Assembly: GCA_026018925.1 (NCBI GenBank)
Contig: JAKSZU010000031.1
Location: forward strand, 12,328,648 to 12,392,647
Origin: Tupaia tana
Taxonomy: Eukaryota > Chordata > Mammalia > Scandentia > Tupaiidae
Direction of reading: 5' to 3'
DNA length: 64,000 bases
Below are positions 11,670 through 22,765 of this stretch, piece after piece. A model generated the notes under the pieces. It ran no database searches, had not been told where the DNA came from, and saw nothing but the letters and a program-made list of their open reading frames with translations. The position numbers and the translations under genes are program-made. Position 1 is the first letter of the stretch; every line of letters starts with the position of its first letter.

Positions 11670-11839
11670 TTTTTTTAAAAACCTGCCCGGAACAAATTCC
11701 CTGTCTGGGCATGCTTCCTCCTGTGTACTTTCTACTTAAGCCTAAACTCCTGGTAGTTTTATTTATTCTCTCTATTGCATGAGCCGCACTGTCCTTGGGA
11801 AGAGCCATTTTCCTGTACTTTCTGTGCACATAGTTTTAA

Positions 11840-13475
11840 AAGCTGTTGAACCCGAATCAAAGGACATCCTCACCGTGTGCCTGAAGGGGGTCCATATGTG
11901 TTCCCGTGGGGTCCCCGTGTGAGCCACACCACTCCCATGGTGGTGTCCTCAGAGGGATCTTCAAGGAGAAGAAGGTGGTGTAGATTTAAGCCTCAAGGAG
12001 TGGCTTAGCCTGCCGCAGCTAACCCCGCAAGATCGCTTTACATTCAGCCACACTTCGGAGGAGACCAGTGAAATCCTAAAGGAAGCGATGGAAAACAGTC
12101 TCCTTAAAGGGAGACGTCTCTCTAGTGGACACGGATAAAAGGGCGTGGGTCTGAAACATGGGTTAGGAGATTCTGTCTGCATTACCGGGCTGGCTGCTGT
12201 CCCCAGAGGTATGCAGTAGCCTTGAATCCAATCTGGAGGTGTGGAAGTTCTACTGTAACTGTAGGAGCTGGTGTCAGAGCCTCACACCATCTTTGGGTTT
12301 TTCTTTTTATTTCCCTGTTTTCTCAGAGCCCCCCTGGGGCTGGTTTCACCCTTTAGATGGAAGTAAATAAGCCATGGGGAACTGGAGGGCTGGACACGGC
12401 TGTGCTTCTCTCTCCCGTCCTGCGGAATGGCTCTGCCAGGTGGCCAGGGACCTCTAGCGATCAGCACTGACTTCCACAGGGGAGCTCTTACTGCACCACT
12501 CACTGGGGTGGGGAAAGACGCCGGCGAAAGACGCCGGCGAAAGCAATTACCTGTGAACAAGCCACCCCTGAGATGGAGCCCCAAGAGTTTCCATCCTATA
12601 CCGGGTCCTCTCCCACCCGGGCCAGTTGCTTAAAGCACATGGAAACCCTTGCCACACGTGTGCCCTGATTCCGGTGGGGAGAGCGTGTCTGGGCACACAG
12701 GAGGAGGGGCTGTCTCCGAGCTGGCTGGAGTCCTCCCGGGTTATGTAAGGAGTTCTAGGTGAGCCCAGCACCCTGCTGTGGGTGTGAGTCACGCTGACAG
12801 CAAGTGCTGTGTGCAGTGAACCCTGAAACCCTGCAAAGCCTCAAACCGACAGGTTCACTTCCTCTGCGCCCTCTCCTGTCTTCCTGCCACCCCTCGGAGG
12901 TTATCTGGAGCCAGCAAAGCTGCAGACGCCCGTGTGCAAGGAGCAGGGCACAGGATGACTTAGGATGGGGAAGGAAGCCGTCCTGGTGATTTCCAGAGCG
13001 ACTGGAGCTGGCCCTGGCCGCCTGCCTCCCCAGCTCTGGGCGGGATCCTATCTGCAGAAGTGCATCTCCGTCCTGATAACAGCCAGGTTCCACCTACCCG
13101 TATTGGGCAAGAGCCTTTCAGGGAGGGCGGGAGGAGAGACAGCACAGGCTGTGGGAGATCTGGGACGATGGCCGGGAGGGGCAGGGCGCCCTCATCAGAG
13201 GAGATGGCAGAGCCATTGCTTAGGGGATCCTGGACTGGCTTGGATGAGCGAGGTCTAACATGGTGACTGTCGTTGGCCATCTGAGAATTTGGAATTCCAG
13301 CTCCTGAGGTGCGTGCAGTGCCGTGACACGTGGCTGTGGGGAATCTGTGAACCCAGACCGGAGGGAGGGAGGGTGTGGGCACCTCTTTAGCAACCCTGGG
13401 ACGGAGATGCAGGAGTCCAGGGACTGAGGCTGCTTCCCGCCTACTGAATGGCTCAGAAGACAGTGACCAAAGAGT
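11840..13475. other. XG intron 1, GC-rich unique stretch
   Basis: About 1.6 kb with few recognisable repeats and a higher CpG content than its surroundings. A perfect 13-bp tandem duplication (AAAGACGCCGGCG) is present near 12515-12541. Open frames of up to 140 codons exist on both strands but have no family resemblance and no splice logic I can support. Confidence 0.5.
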
Positions 13476-13477
13476 TC

Positions 13478-13725
13478 AGCAGGTGGCATAGTGATTACCT
13501 CGCTGGACTCCCACGTGGCTGACTTTCTCAGAGCCAAAGTGAGAAATCACCCCCAGGGGATGGCCATGCTGCAATCTCTTCTCCTCTCTTCTCCTCTTGG
13601 GATTTAGGGCACACGTGCACACGTGCTCAGCATGTTTTCAAGGTGCTGGGTCTGGCACTCGATCCAGTTAGTCGGCTGTGTGGGATCCAGCCAGCTTCAC
13701 CTCATGTCACCTGCTGGCCCCTGTA
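13478..13725. mobile_element. SINE head (+) joined to SINE-A (-)
   Basis: A plus-strand SINE-B head (AGCAGGTGGCATAGTGATTAC to CTCCCACGTGGC) runs straight into a minus-strand SINE-A body and head ending CACCTGCTGGCCCC. A head-to-head composite, either by deletion between two elements or nested insertion. Confidence 0.65.
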
Positions 13726-13735
13726 ACTATTTTTT

Positions 13736-13990
13736 TTTAAAGAGAGATTTTTGTTTGTTTTGTTTTTGCTATAGGGTACATGCGCTCGCTGGAGAGACAG
13801 AGAGAATGCAAGAAATCATACCCTGGGGAGATGGGCCAAGCCGCAATCCCTTCTCCTCCATTCTCCTCTCGGGATTTTGGCCATGCACACACATGTGCCT
13901 GGCATGAGTTTAAGCCACCGGGTCTAGGACTAGAACCGAGGTCTACTGGTCTACTGCGTGGGAATCCAGCGATGTAACCAGTGCATCATT
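13736..13990 (-). mobile_element. SINE-A, minus orientation
   Basis: TTTTTGCTATAGGGTACATGC, GCTGGAGAGACAGAGAG, CTTCTCCTCCATTCTCCTCTC and a degenerate head complement. Confidence 0.8.
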
Positions 13991-14042
13991 GGCTGGATCC
14001 CTCCCCCCACATGTAACCATTTTAAAGTGAACAATTCAGTGT

Positions 14043-14125
14043 TTCTTCTCTTCTTCTTCTCCTCCTCCTCCTCCTCCTCCTCCTCCTTCTTCTCCTCCTT
14101 CTTCTTCTCCTTCTTCTACTTCTCT
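14043..14125. repeat. (CTC/CTT)n microsatellite
   Basis: Run of TTC and CTC triplets on the + strand. Confidence 0.9.
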
Positions 14126-14334
14126 TTTGTAAAATTAAGTTCAGGGTTCTGCAACCATTTCTTCCACCTAATTCCAGAACATTCTCATTGCCCTCTGAAA
14201 GCAGCCCTTGCCCATGAATGGTTTGTCCCTGTACCAGCTCACATTTTACCCACGAGTGCTTTTTCACATCCTGTTGGGGAAAAAAAGCTGACAGACATCC
14301 TCAGGTTCTTTCCAGATGTCTTTCCATTATTCTC

Positions 14335-14600
14335 AGCAAGAGAGAGAGATTTTTGCTATATGGTGCACGTGTTCACCAGGGAGACAGACAGAGAGAGAGA
14401 GAGACAGAAAGTGAGAAATCACCCTCTGGGGGGATGGCCATGGCACAATCTCTTCTCCTCCACTCTGTTCTTGGAATTTTGGGCACATATACACATGTGC
14501 TGGGAGTGAGTTTTAATGTGCCAGATCCAGGACTTGAACCATGGTCAAATACATGGGAATCCAGCGAGCTAACCATTATGCCATCCGCTGGTTCTGTGAA
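14335..14600 (-). mobile_element. SINE-A, minus orientation
   Basis: TTTTTGCTATATGGTGCACG, GTGAGAAATCACCCTCTGGGG and a head complement ending CATCCGCTGGTTC. Confidence 0.8.
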
Positions 14601-14798
14601 TAATATTTTTGAGCCTTTGGGTGCTGGGAGAAGGGCCCGCTCTGGGATGTGCTTGAACGGCTGGTAGGGAAGTCGGGCGGGGAACTCGAGGCCCAGGAGT
14701 GAAAAGCCGTTAGGTTGTGGCTCCTGACCTTCAGAGAAGCCCGTCATCCTAGAGCTAACGGCAGTATGAGCCAAGGCCTCTATTCAAGAGTGCTTGTA

Positions 14799-15045
14799 GG
14801 GGCCAACAGATGGCGTAGTGGTTACGTTTCTGGGCTCCCACATGGCCAACCGCTGTTTGAATCCTGGACCCAGTGGCTTGAAACACACCAGGCATGCACG
14901 CATGCCCAAGATCTGGGAAGAGAATGGCGGAGAAAGGATTGTGGGATGGCCATCTCCCATGGGGGGTGATTTCTCGCTTTCTGTCTCTCTGTCTCACTCC
15001 AGTGCACCCTATAGCAAAAATCTCTCCGAAATAATTTAAAAAGAG
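14799..15045 (+). mobile_element. SINE-A, plus orientation, older
   Basis: GGGGCCAACAGATGGCGTAGTGG head, GTTTGAATCCTGGACC B-box region, GAGAATGGCGGAGAAAGG, CCATGGGGGGTGATTTCTCGC and CCCTATAGCAAAAATCTCTCC. Confidence 0.8.
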
Positions 15046-15206
15046 TGTTTGTAGATACCCAGACAGCGGCACAGTGATAAAGCCTGCTCTGAGAGGCTGA
15101 TCCCAAGGCTCATGGTGTCCCTGTCTCTCTCTCTCTCTTTCTCTCATTATTCTCACTCATGGAAGAAAGAAAGGAATGTCCTTAGAGCAAAGAAAAAGGT
15201 TGTGAG

Positions 15207-15445
15207 TGGAGGGCCATAACTGGCATAGGGGTTATTTCAAGACCTGGAGACTTGAAACTCACACCAAGAGTATGCATGTACGTGCCCAAAATTCTGAGAG
15301 GAGAGTGGAGGAGAAGCGATTGTGGTGTGGCCATCCCCCCAGGGGGTGATTTCTTCCTTTCCATCTCACTGTCTTTTTAGGACTCTCAGTGATGAATGCA
15401 TGCACCCTATGGCAAAAAGCTTTAAACAGACAAACAAAAAACAAC
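15207..15445 (+). mobile_element. SINE-A, plus orientation, head degenerate
   Basis: GAGTGGAGGAGAAGCGATTGTGG, CCCCCCAGGGGGTGATTTC and CACCCTATGGCAAAAAGC. The first 40 bases of the head are decayed. Confidence 0.7.
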
Positions 15446-15749
15446 AGAAGGACCTGTCTTCCTTCTCCGGAAGATGGTGATGGCATCTCTCTTACGCAGT
15501 CTGTTCCCTAAGGGACACTTGTGCTCTGTGAAAGAGAAGAGATTAGTTTGGGACCTGCCTGGGGAGACACTTGGGGGGACGAGAAGGAGAAACAGTGATT
15601 CTGGGGGACTTTGGACCTGCCACCTGGTCCACGATCCCTGAGCCCAGAGGGTCCCCTGCTTGGAAGACAGGGAGACGGCGTGAGATGGGAACCACGGGAC
15701 CCTGAGGTTTCCATGACAACGTGACATATGCCCTGCTTCCTCCCGAAAG

Positions 15750-15791
15750 GTCAAGGAGACTTTGGCTTGACTCATGCCCTCAACAACCCTG
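15750..15791 (+). CDS. XG: XG exon 2: mature N-terminus
   Basis: A 42-bp, phase 1-1 exon with acceptor CGAAAG| and donor G|GTAAGT. With the base from exon 1 it encodes GQGDFGLTHALNNP, the counterpart of the conserved XG/CD99 motif DFDLxDAL at the start of the mature protein. The D-F-x-L-x-x-A-L spacing is intact, but the acidic residues of the motif (DL.DAL) are replaced by T and H, so the motif is less acidic than usual. The polypyrimidine tract (CCCTGCTTCCTCCC) is good. Confidence 0.8.
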
Positions 15792-16184
15792 GTAAGTGAC
15801 CATATTCCAAGAAGACCTCTGCCTTTTCAGTTCGTCCATCTTTCTGGACACTCATTACGCCGACCTCTGTCCACCTGTGCCACATGCCCAGAATCACTGT
15901 CACAGAACCCACATGGTCTGCACCCTGAGCACGCCCTACCTGACATTGACTTGCAGGAATGCTGACCTTGCAACATGGCAATTGCTTGCCCGGATGTTTT
16001 CATGCGTACACTCTCTGGCCCCGGTGAGCATTTCATAGATATTCGTTGAATGAATAAGTGGCTAAATAAAAGAAGGTGAGAAAAGGCATCATTTAAGAAA
16101 CTTCCTTCATCGTATGAGTCTCCAGCACTCCCAAAACATTGGCTACCTCGTGGGTAGATTGGTCAGCATAGGTTTTTTTTTAAA

Positions 16185-16375
16185 GAAGTATTTATCTAAT
16201 TTTACTAATTTATGAAGATTATTATTATTTTTACATTTTCTACAGAGAATGTGGTTCACCAGAGAGAGACAGAGAGAGCGAGGGAAAGTGAGACAGCGAG
16301 TGGCTAGCTCAGGCACTGAACCGTGGTCACCCACGTGGGAGTCCAGCACCTTCACGACCATGCCACCTGCTGCAC
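16185..16375 (-). mobile_element. SINE-B, minus orientation
   Basis: AT-rich tail complement, CACCAGAGAGAGACAGAGAG, GGGAAAGTGAGACAGC and a head complement at CACGACCATGCCACCTGC. Confidence 0.75.
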
Positions 16376-16623
16376 AGATTCGAAGGGCACCGTCTCTTCT
16401 TTTATTTCTGAACCCAAAATAGAATCAGTGTTCAAATCCTTACATTTTTATCACGTTGACATTTTCCTTTCGTATTTTTTCATGAAGATATTCATGACTT
16501 TTTTTGTTGAGTGACGGATGAAATGTGAAACCAATAGTTGATGCATGCATTTTCGCTGGGTGCTCTGAAGGGAAGGGAATATTTCACCCTTAACCATGCA
16601 CTGTGGTTGTTTCCCTGGGTCAG

Positions 16624-16663
16624 TGGAATCAACCCCAACCTGGACGTCCCACCAACGGTGGAA
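16624..16663 (+). pseudogene. array exon relic, frame-breaking (40 bp)
   Basis: Homologous to the 57-bp XG array exons, sharing the CAACCCCAACCTGGACG core and a downstream GTAAGAGCTCTC donor region with the exon at 19134. The nearest acceptor (GGGTCAG|) gives a 40-bp exon. That is not a multiple of three, so joining it to its phase-1 neighbours shifts the frame. Its 5' part is shortened by 17 bp relative to the 57-bp form. Probably a dead array member. Confidence 0.65.
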
Positions 16664-16864
16664 GTAAGAGCTCTCTATGCGGTTAGACTCCCCTGGTCCA
16701 ATTCTGAGAAGCTTGTCTTTCATTCCCTGGGAGTTTGGCCTGGTTGCTTTTTATATTTCGAGAATGGATTGTTGTGTGGCCATCCTCAGTAGACTTTCTT
16801 TCTCTCTCTCATTCTCTTTTGTCTGTCTCTGATACATGCCCTAAAAATGAAACAACAACAGCAA

Positions 16865-17105
16865 AAATGGGTTTAGCATTTCTCAAAGGTTAAACATAGC
16901 ATGAGCACTCTTAGGTATGTACCTGAAAGAATTGGTGTACCTGTGGGTTAAGAAAATCTTGTGCACACATATTCACAGCGGGACACTAGTCATGGTAGCC
17001 AAAGAGAAAACACTCCAAATGTCCATCCATCCAGTTACAAGTGAATAAACAAGATATAACCTAGCCATAGAGTGAAATATTACTCAGCCTTAACATCAGA
17101 TGAAT
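16865..17105 (+). mobile_element. L1 3' fragment in the duplicated intron unit
   Basis: TTAGGTATGTACCTGAAAGAA, ACACATATTCACAGCGGGA, CCAAATGTCCATCCATCCAG and GTGAAATATTACTCAGCC correspond to the L1 ORF2 3' end. The same fragment recurs at about 25470, 27690, 30000 and 34480, marking duplicated intron units. Confidence 0.8.
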
Positions 17106-17107
17106 TC

Positions 17108-17325
17108 CTGGGGCCAGGAGATGGTGTGGTGGTTAAGGTTTTAGAGTCTCACTTGACTGAACATGGTTCGAGTCCCAAACCTGGTGGCTTGAATATCATG
17201 CTGGGCCCATGTGTAGCCTTGCCAAGATCCTGAGAGGAGAATGGGGAAGAAGGGATTGGAAGTTGCTATCCTTCTGGGGAATGATTTCTCACTTTCCCTT
17301 GTCTATGACAAAAGCCTTCAAAAAA
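17108..17325 (+). mobile_element. old SINE whose A-tail expanded
   Basis: GGGGCCAGGAGATGGTGTGGTGG head, GGTTCGAGTCCCAAACC and GAGAGGAGAATGGGGAAGAAGGG body. The tail continues into the polypurine tract. Paralogues of this SINE occupy the same place in the other intron units. Confidence 0.75.
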
Positions 17326-17340
17326 AAATAAGGGATAAAG

Positions 17341-17475
17341 AATGAAAGTAAAAGAAAGAAAGAAAGAAAGAAAGGAAGAAAGAAAGAAGAAAGAAAGGAA
17401 GAAAAGGAAAGAAAAAAGAAAGACAGAAGAAAAAGAAAGAGAAATGAAGGAAGGAAGAGAGAAAGAGGACAAGGA

Positions 17476-17523
<48 letters not shown>

Positions 17524-17537
17524 AAAGAAAAAGAAAG

Positions 17538-17600
<63 letters not shown>

Positions 17601-17731
17601 AAAGAAAGAAAGAAAGGAAGGAAGGAAGGAAGGAAGGAAGGAAGGAAGGAAGGAAGGAAGGAAGGAAGGAAGGAAGAAAGGAGAAGAAGAAAGAAAGAAA
17701 CAAGGAAAAAAAGGAAAGAAAGAAACCCTGA
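17341..17731 (+). repeat. (GAAA/GGAA)n polypurine tract, about 390 bp
   Basis: Almost pure purine on the + strand, GAAA then GGAA blocks. Lysine/glutamate-rich and serine/phenylalanine-rich open frames on the two strands are composition artefacts. Mirror-symmetric polypurine of this length can form triplex DNA in vitro; this is an inference from composition. Confidence 0.95.
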
Positions 17732-18080
17732 CACAGGTCCCTGTGTGAATATAACAATATTCTTGGTTTATCACACGCAATGCATGTTTGAAAAACCATA
17801 TTTTACCCCGTGAAGATCAACAACAATTATATGTCCATAAGACATAAAATTAAAAATAAAACTTCTAGGAACAAAAATAAGCCTTTTAAATTTCTTATTT
17901 AATTCCTTATGTTTTAGTATTGGTATACGGCACATGTGCCCCTCAGAGATATACAGGGACAGAGAAACAGAAAATTGACCTCTGCTCTCCTAGGGGGCAT
18001 GGGGAGGCCATGTCACAATCCCTTCTCCATGTTCCCTCAGGATTTTGCACACACATGCATGCATACACCTGAGTATTTTC

Positions 18081-18343
18081 TTTCTTTTTGGAGAGGTTTT
18101 CACTATAGGGTGTGTGTGCTCGCCAGACAGACAGGGAGAGACATAGAGACAGAAAGCGAGAAATCACCCCCCAGGGGGGATGGCCACGCCGCAATCCCTT
18201 CTCCTCCATTCTCCTATCGGGACCTTGGGCACGCACGCACATGCGCCCGGCGTGAGTTTTAAGCCACCGGGTCCGGGACGCGAACCGCGGTCGACTACAT
18301 GGGAGTCCAGCGACATAGCCATTATGCTAAGTGCTGGTTCCCA
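18081..18343 (-). mobile_element. SINE-A, minus orientation, with target duplication
   Basis: Flanked by ACACCTGAGTATTTTC (from 18065) and ACACCTGAATATTTTC (from 18344), a 16-bp target-site duplication with one mismatch. Full body and A-box/B-box complements present. Confidence 0.9.
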
Positions 18344-18439
18344 ACACCTGAATATTTTCAACGGCCTGTTCTGGAACACGAAGCATGCAGCCAGTCCTGC
18401 GTAATCCACCATTTTCACTTCAGCCATCTACTGGTAGAA

Positions 18440-18910
18440 GATTTTTCTGTTTATCTCTTTTTTTTCATTATTATTATTTTCAATTTCATTTTCTTTTATA
18501 CATTCAATCACACTATTATTTGTCTTAGAAAACGAATACTCGAACAGGTGAACATTTCTCCCCAGTACAGCTGACAAAACTACAAAACATCTTCAACAGA
18601 TAATACCACAATGCCTCCTCACTTCTTCTCCAAATGTCCTTCCTCAGACCCTCCCCCCCCACACACGCCACATCTGGCATTTACATCTACGTACTGTGTT
18701 TCTATATCCTTTAGTCAATCAGTTTCAGACATAGAGTGCAGACACTCGGTATATATTAAGTGGGGACATCCAATGCCTCTCCTTCATAGTCTGGCTTGCT
18801 TCAATCAGCAGTCAGTCTTCCATATTCATCCACTTCCTGTCAAAAGCCAGGGTTTTTTGTTTGTTTGTTTTTTGTTTTTGTTTTTTATGGCTGAATAGTA
18901 TTCAATGGAA
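18440..18910 (-). mobile_element. L1 3' end region, antisense
   Basis: GGCTGAATAGTATTCAATGG is the complement of the L1 ORF2 end, and the upstream part shares an AT-rich stretch (CATTCAATCAC) with repeats at 38200, 40220 and 49130. Confidence 0.6.
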
Positions 18911-19133
18911 TACTCTTCTGTTTGGTTCTTTGCTTGTTTCCGTCTTGAGGTCTTCCTGCTGGGAGCTAAGTCATTTTTTTAACCAGACAATGACAATCTG
19001 TAAAGACACCCAGATGAGCAAATGAGTTAGAAACATGAAATCAATAGTCAGTTGATGCGCTCGTTTTGCAAGGGGCTCCAAGGGGGAAGGGTATATCCTC
19101 CTTTAACCACGCATTGTCCTTGTTTCCCTACAG

Positions 19134-19190
19134 GATTCAATCCGCGTAATCAGACTCAACCCCAACCTGGACGCCCTGGCCCCGGTGGAG
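19134..19190 (+). CDS. XG: XG ectodomain array exon, 57 bp
   Basis: Phase 1-1 exon with acceptor TTTCCCTACAG| and donor G|GTAAGAG. With flanking bases it encodes the 19-residue module GFNPRNQTQPQPGRPGPGG. The QPQPGxPGxGG pattern matches the Pro/Gly/Gln-rich stretches of human XG. N-Q-T is an N-glycosylation sequon. This looks the least degenerate array member. Confidence 0.8.
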
Positions 19191-19249
19191 GTAAGAGCTG
19201 TTCGTGTGTGCTTCGACGACTCTAGTCCACTTTGATGAAGCTCATCTTG

Positions 19250-19545
19250 TATTTCTTAGGCATTTAGCTTGTTTTTTTATTTTTTTTCCTCAGGGAAATT
19301 TTAGCTCTAGGATATGAGTGCTTGTGTAGAGACAGAGAGTGATGAAGAGAGAGAAAATGTGAGAAATTGCCCTTCAGGAAGGATAGCTACACTGTCATCA
19401 CTTCTCCTCCATTCTCCTTTTGGGGTTTTGGGTATGAACATTCATGCATTCTGCATGTATTTCAAACTGCCAGGCCCGGGACTGGAACAGCAGTTCACCT
19501 TGTGAGAATCCAAGGCCGTAACCACTGCATCACCTGCTGACCCTC
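19250..19545 (-). mobile_element. SINE-A-like, minus orientation, part of the duplicated unit
   Basis: AATTTTAGCTCTAGGATATGAG, AGACAGAGAGTG, TTCTCCTCCATTCTCC and a head complement ending CACCTGCTGACCC. Paralogous copies follow the other array exons at the same distance. Confidence 0.75.
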
Positions 19546-19563
19546 CTTAAAATGTTTTTTTCA

Positions 19564-19823
19564 GGACCAGCAGTTGGTGTAATGGCTATGTCGCTGGATT
19601 CCCATGTAGTCAACCGCAATTCGAGTCCCGAACCCGATGGCTTAAACTCACACCGGGCACATATGCATGCTTGCCCAAGATCCCGAGAGGAGAATGGAGG
19701 AAAAGGGATTGCTGCATGGCCATCCCCCCTGGGGGGTGATTTCTCACTTTCTGTCTCTCTGTCTCTCTGTGTCTTTCTGGCGAGCACACGCACCCTATAG
19801 CAAAAACTTCTCAAAAAAAAAAG
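19564..19823 (+). mobile_element. SINE-A, plus orientation, young
   Basis: GGACCAGCAGTTGGTGTAATGG head, ATTCGAGTCCCG B box, CCCCCCTGGGGGGTGATTTC and CACCCTATAGCAAAAAC, ending in an A tail. Confidence 0.9.
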
Positions 19824-20193
19824 TGGTTTTTTTTTTGTTTGTTTTAATTTTTTTTTCTTTTTAAAAATACCTTTATTGGATATATTTGAGGTTTACAAAA
19901 TGTTATGAGATAGAGAGATAAATACTGCCACATACAGATTAGCATACATTTTTTCATTTGTGTGGTAAGAGAAGCTAAAATCTGTTCTACAAAAACTTTC
20001 CTATTTCTTAATCTATTTTTTTCATTTTTGAGTCAGTTAAATGGTTTTTTCCCCGTTCCTCTCCCTCCCTCCTATTACCCACCCCCTATTACCCCACACC
20101 CTGTTGCCCTCCCTGCTATAATACCTTCTAATCTCTCCGTTTCTGTTCTTTCATAAGTAAAAAAAAAAATCAACTTTTTGTTCCAATAGATCT

Positions 20194-20404
20194 TTGGGGG
20201 CCAGCCCCTGGCCTAGTGTTTAAGGGAGCTGGATCCCACACAGCCTGCCCGGTGCCTCGAAAAACATGCCCAGAGAGAGAAACGGAGAAAAGAGTGCAGT
20301 AGAATGACCATGCCCCGTGGGGATGCTTTCAATTTTCACCCACCTAGCATGTGCCCACACCACCTGGCAAAATTTTAAAAGGAAAAAACAACAACAACAA
20401 AAAA
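20194..20404 (+). mobile_element. SINE in L1, plus orientation
   Basis: GGGGGCCAGCCCCTGGCCTAG head between AATAGATCTTT and AATAGATCTTT duplications (about 20185 and 20409). The body is short and diverged. Confidence 0.75.
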
Positions 20405-20534
20405 TACTAATAGATCTTTTGTATTTGTTCATTTACTTCTGCTGTCATCCTTCACTCTTCCTTTCCTTCCAGTTTTGGTGTGTGCTAGCTCCTTGAGGTG
20501 CACTGTTGGGTTATCTGAAACCTTCTACTTCTTC

Positions 20535-20603
20535 TTTTTTTTTTTTTTAAATATTTTATTTTAACTTTATTTATTATTATTATCATTATTATTTTCCAGT
20601 TTG

Positions 20604-20648
<45 letters not shown>

Positions 20649-20745
20649 GAAGTGAGAAAGCAAGCCACCAGGTCCGAGACTTGAACCGTGGTCGACCATG
20701 TGGGAGTCCAGCGCCTTTAACCACCATGCCACTTGCCGGCCCCAG
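20535..20745 (-). mobile_element. SINE-B in L1, with 17-bp target duplication
   Basis: GAAACCTTCTACTTCTT occurs on both sides (about 20518 and 20746). Head complement is CGTGGTCGACCATGTGGGAG and CCATGCCACTTGCCGGCCCC. A pure GA run lies at about 20608-20635. Confidence 0.9.
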
Positions 20746-22561
20746 AAACCTTCTACTTCTTAGAGGAAGGTGTTTATTGCTCTAAACTTCCTTCTTAGCG
20801 TGGTGTTTGCTGTATCCCATAAGTTTCCCTGTGTTGTGTTCTCATTTTCATTTGTTTTGAGAAATATTGAAATTGCCTGCTTAAGCCCTTCATTGGTCCA
20901 TGAATCTTTAGTTTCCTAAGTCCCTCTTTCTACTCATTTCTATTTGATCCATTGTGGTCAGAAGAGATACTTGATACAGATTTGAAATTTTTTCTTGAGG
21001 CTTATTTTGTAGCTTCTGTCCTGGAGAATGCTCCAGGTGCTGATGAGCGTGCAGCCTGCATCTGCTGAATGAAATGTTTTATAAATGCAAAGTTCATTGG
21101 GTTTACAGACCTGTTTAACTCAGATTCTTAATTCTCTATTGATTTAGCCAGAGGGCACAATGCACTTGCAGGAGACAGAGAAAGAAAAAATAAGAAAGCA
21201 TCCCACACGGGGGAATGATCATTCTTCAATTCCCTATCCATCTCTCCCTCCTTTCGGGCATGCATACACACATGCTAGCATGTTTCTCAGGCCACTGGGT
21301 CTCAGGCTTTAACCATATGATTGGCCATATAGAATCCAGCTGCCTTAACCACCATGCAATGAGCTAGCCCAATTCAGATTTTATCAAGAAATTCCTATCT
21401 AGATGATCTCTCCAGTGCTGGGAATGGGGTGTCAACATCCATCTCTCCCCTTCAGATCTTGTAATAGAGGCTTTATCTATCTGGGTGCGTATGTAATTAC
21501 CATCATTAAACCATCTTGCTAAATTGATTCTTGTATCATGATATAATGACTTTATCTCTGAAAGAGATAGTATAGGGTGTGTGTGTTCACCAGAGAGAGC
21601 ATACCTCCCTCAATGGGGCAAGATCACTCCATTTCCACATTCTGTCACAATGTGGGGCATGCAAGCCTGGGATGTTGGTCAAGACAGTAAAAACAGGATT
21701 TAAACCAGTCAGCTATGTGAGACCTGACTTCTTTAGCCATGACGCTATAGGTCCAGTTCTCTTTTTACAAATTTTTTACTTCAAAGTCTATTTTATCTGA
21801 CATAACAAATCCTGCTTACTGTTGGTTTCCATTTCCATAAAACACTTTGCATTCTTTCACTTTCTGTCAATGTCATTAATACTGAAGTAAGATTTTTATG
21901 GAGTATACAGTTTGTCTTTTTTTTTTTTTTTTCAAATCTATTCCACGAGTATGTATCTAACCTATTAACATTCAACTGATAGGGATTTTCTACTATCACT
22001 TCATATTTTCTAATTTTGTATTTCACTTTTTCCTTCCTGTATATCTTTGTGATTTGATGATTTTCTCTAGAGTTAAGGACTTTCTTTCCCACTTGCGTAT
22101 ATTCCCAGTGAGTTTTATACTTTCATGTGCTTCGTTTATGATGGTAGTTATCCTTTTGCCTCCAGATATAGCACTCCTTAAGCATTTCTTGTAAAGCTGG
22201 TCTTGTGGAGACAAATTCCCTCAGTTTTTGCTTATCTGGGAAAGACTTTACTTTTCCTCCACTTCTGAAGGACAACTTTGCTGGATAAAGTATTCTTGGC
22301 TGGCAGTTTTTTTTTCTTTCAATACTATGAATGCATCATGCCATTACTTCTATCTTGTAAGGTTTCTACTGAGAAATCTGCTGTTAGTCTAATGGAGATT
22401 CCCTAGTATGTGACTTGTCTGTTTTCTCTTGCTGCTTTGAGAATTCTCTCCTTGTCTTTACATTTTGACAGTTTCACTATAATGTGTCTTGGAGAGTGTC
22501 TTTTTAGGTTATATAATTTGGGGGACACTTGAGCTTCCTGAATCTGAGTGTGCAGCATTTT

Positions 22562-22765
22562 GGGGGCCAGGAAGTGGTGTGGAGCTGGATTTCCATGTGG
22601 CCTATTGCTGCTCAAGTCCTGGACATGGCAGCTTTGTTTCTCAATATCTCTCTCTCTCTCTCTCCCCCGCCCCCCCCCCCCCGGGAGGGATTTCTCATTT
22701 TCTCTCATGTATTGCAAAAACGTTAAAAAAAGTAGAAAAAGAAAAAAAAAAAAGAAGGAAATGCT
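22562..22765 (+). mobile_element. SINE-B, plus orientation, with (TC)n and C run
   Basis: GGGGGCCAGGAAGTGGTGTGG head. A TC run at 22643-22663 goes into a C tract interrupted by one G at about 22664-22682, and an A-rich tail ends the element. Confidence 0.75.

Larger units (their letters stand above)
10894..11832 (-). mobile_element. probable solo LTR, minus orientation, split by a SINE-A
   Basis: On the minus strand the block starts TGTGCACAG and ends CCGGCACA, short TG..CA inverted ends. It carries AATAAA (complement of 11057-11062) about 165 bases before its end, as expected for an LTR R/U5 region. A young SINE-A (11397-11669) sits inside. I could not find a convincing flanking duplication, and no viral genes are present. 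Assigned by structure only; the family is unknown. Confidence 0.4.
19860..22560 (-). mobile_element. L1, antisense, interrupted by several SINEs
   Basis: Antisense L1 blocks at 19865-20160 (3'UTR side), 20405-20535, 20750-21130 and 21760-22560. The last contains AAATCTGCTGTTAGTCTAATGG and ATAATGTGTCTTGGAGAG. SINEs at about 20194-20404, 20535-20745, 21140-21370 and 21555-21755 interrupt it. No intact frame remains. Confidence 0.7.

Noticed and set aside
12282..13537. Open frames up to 140 codons in the GC-rich part of intron 1
   Set aside because: No homologue recognised, no codon-like pattern, and several frames on both strands are equally open.
17266..17799. Lys/Glu-rich and Ser/Phe-rich open frames on both strands
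   Set aside because: Pure products of the GAAA/GGAA polypurine tract.
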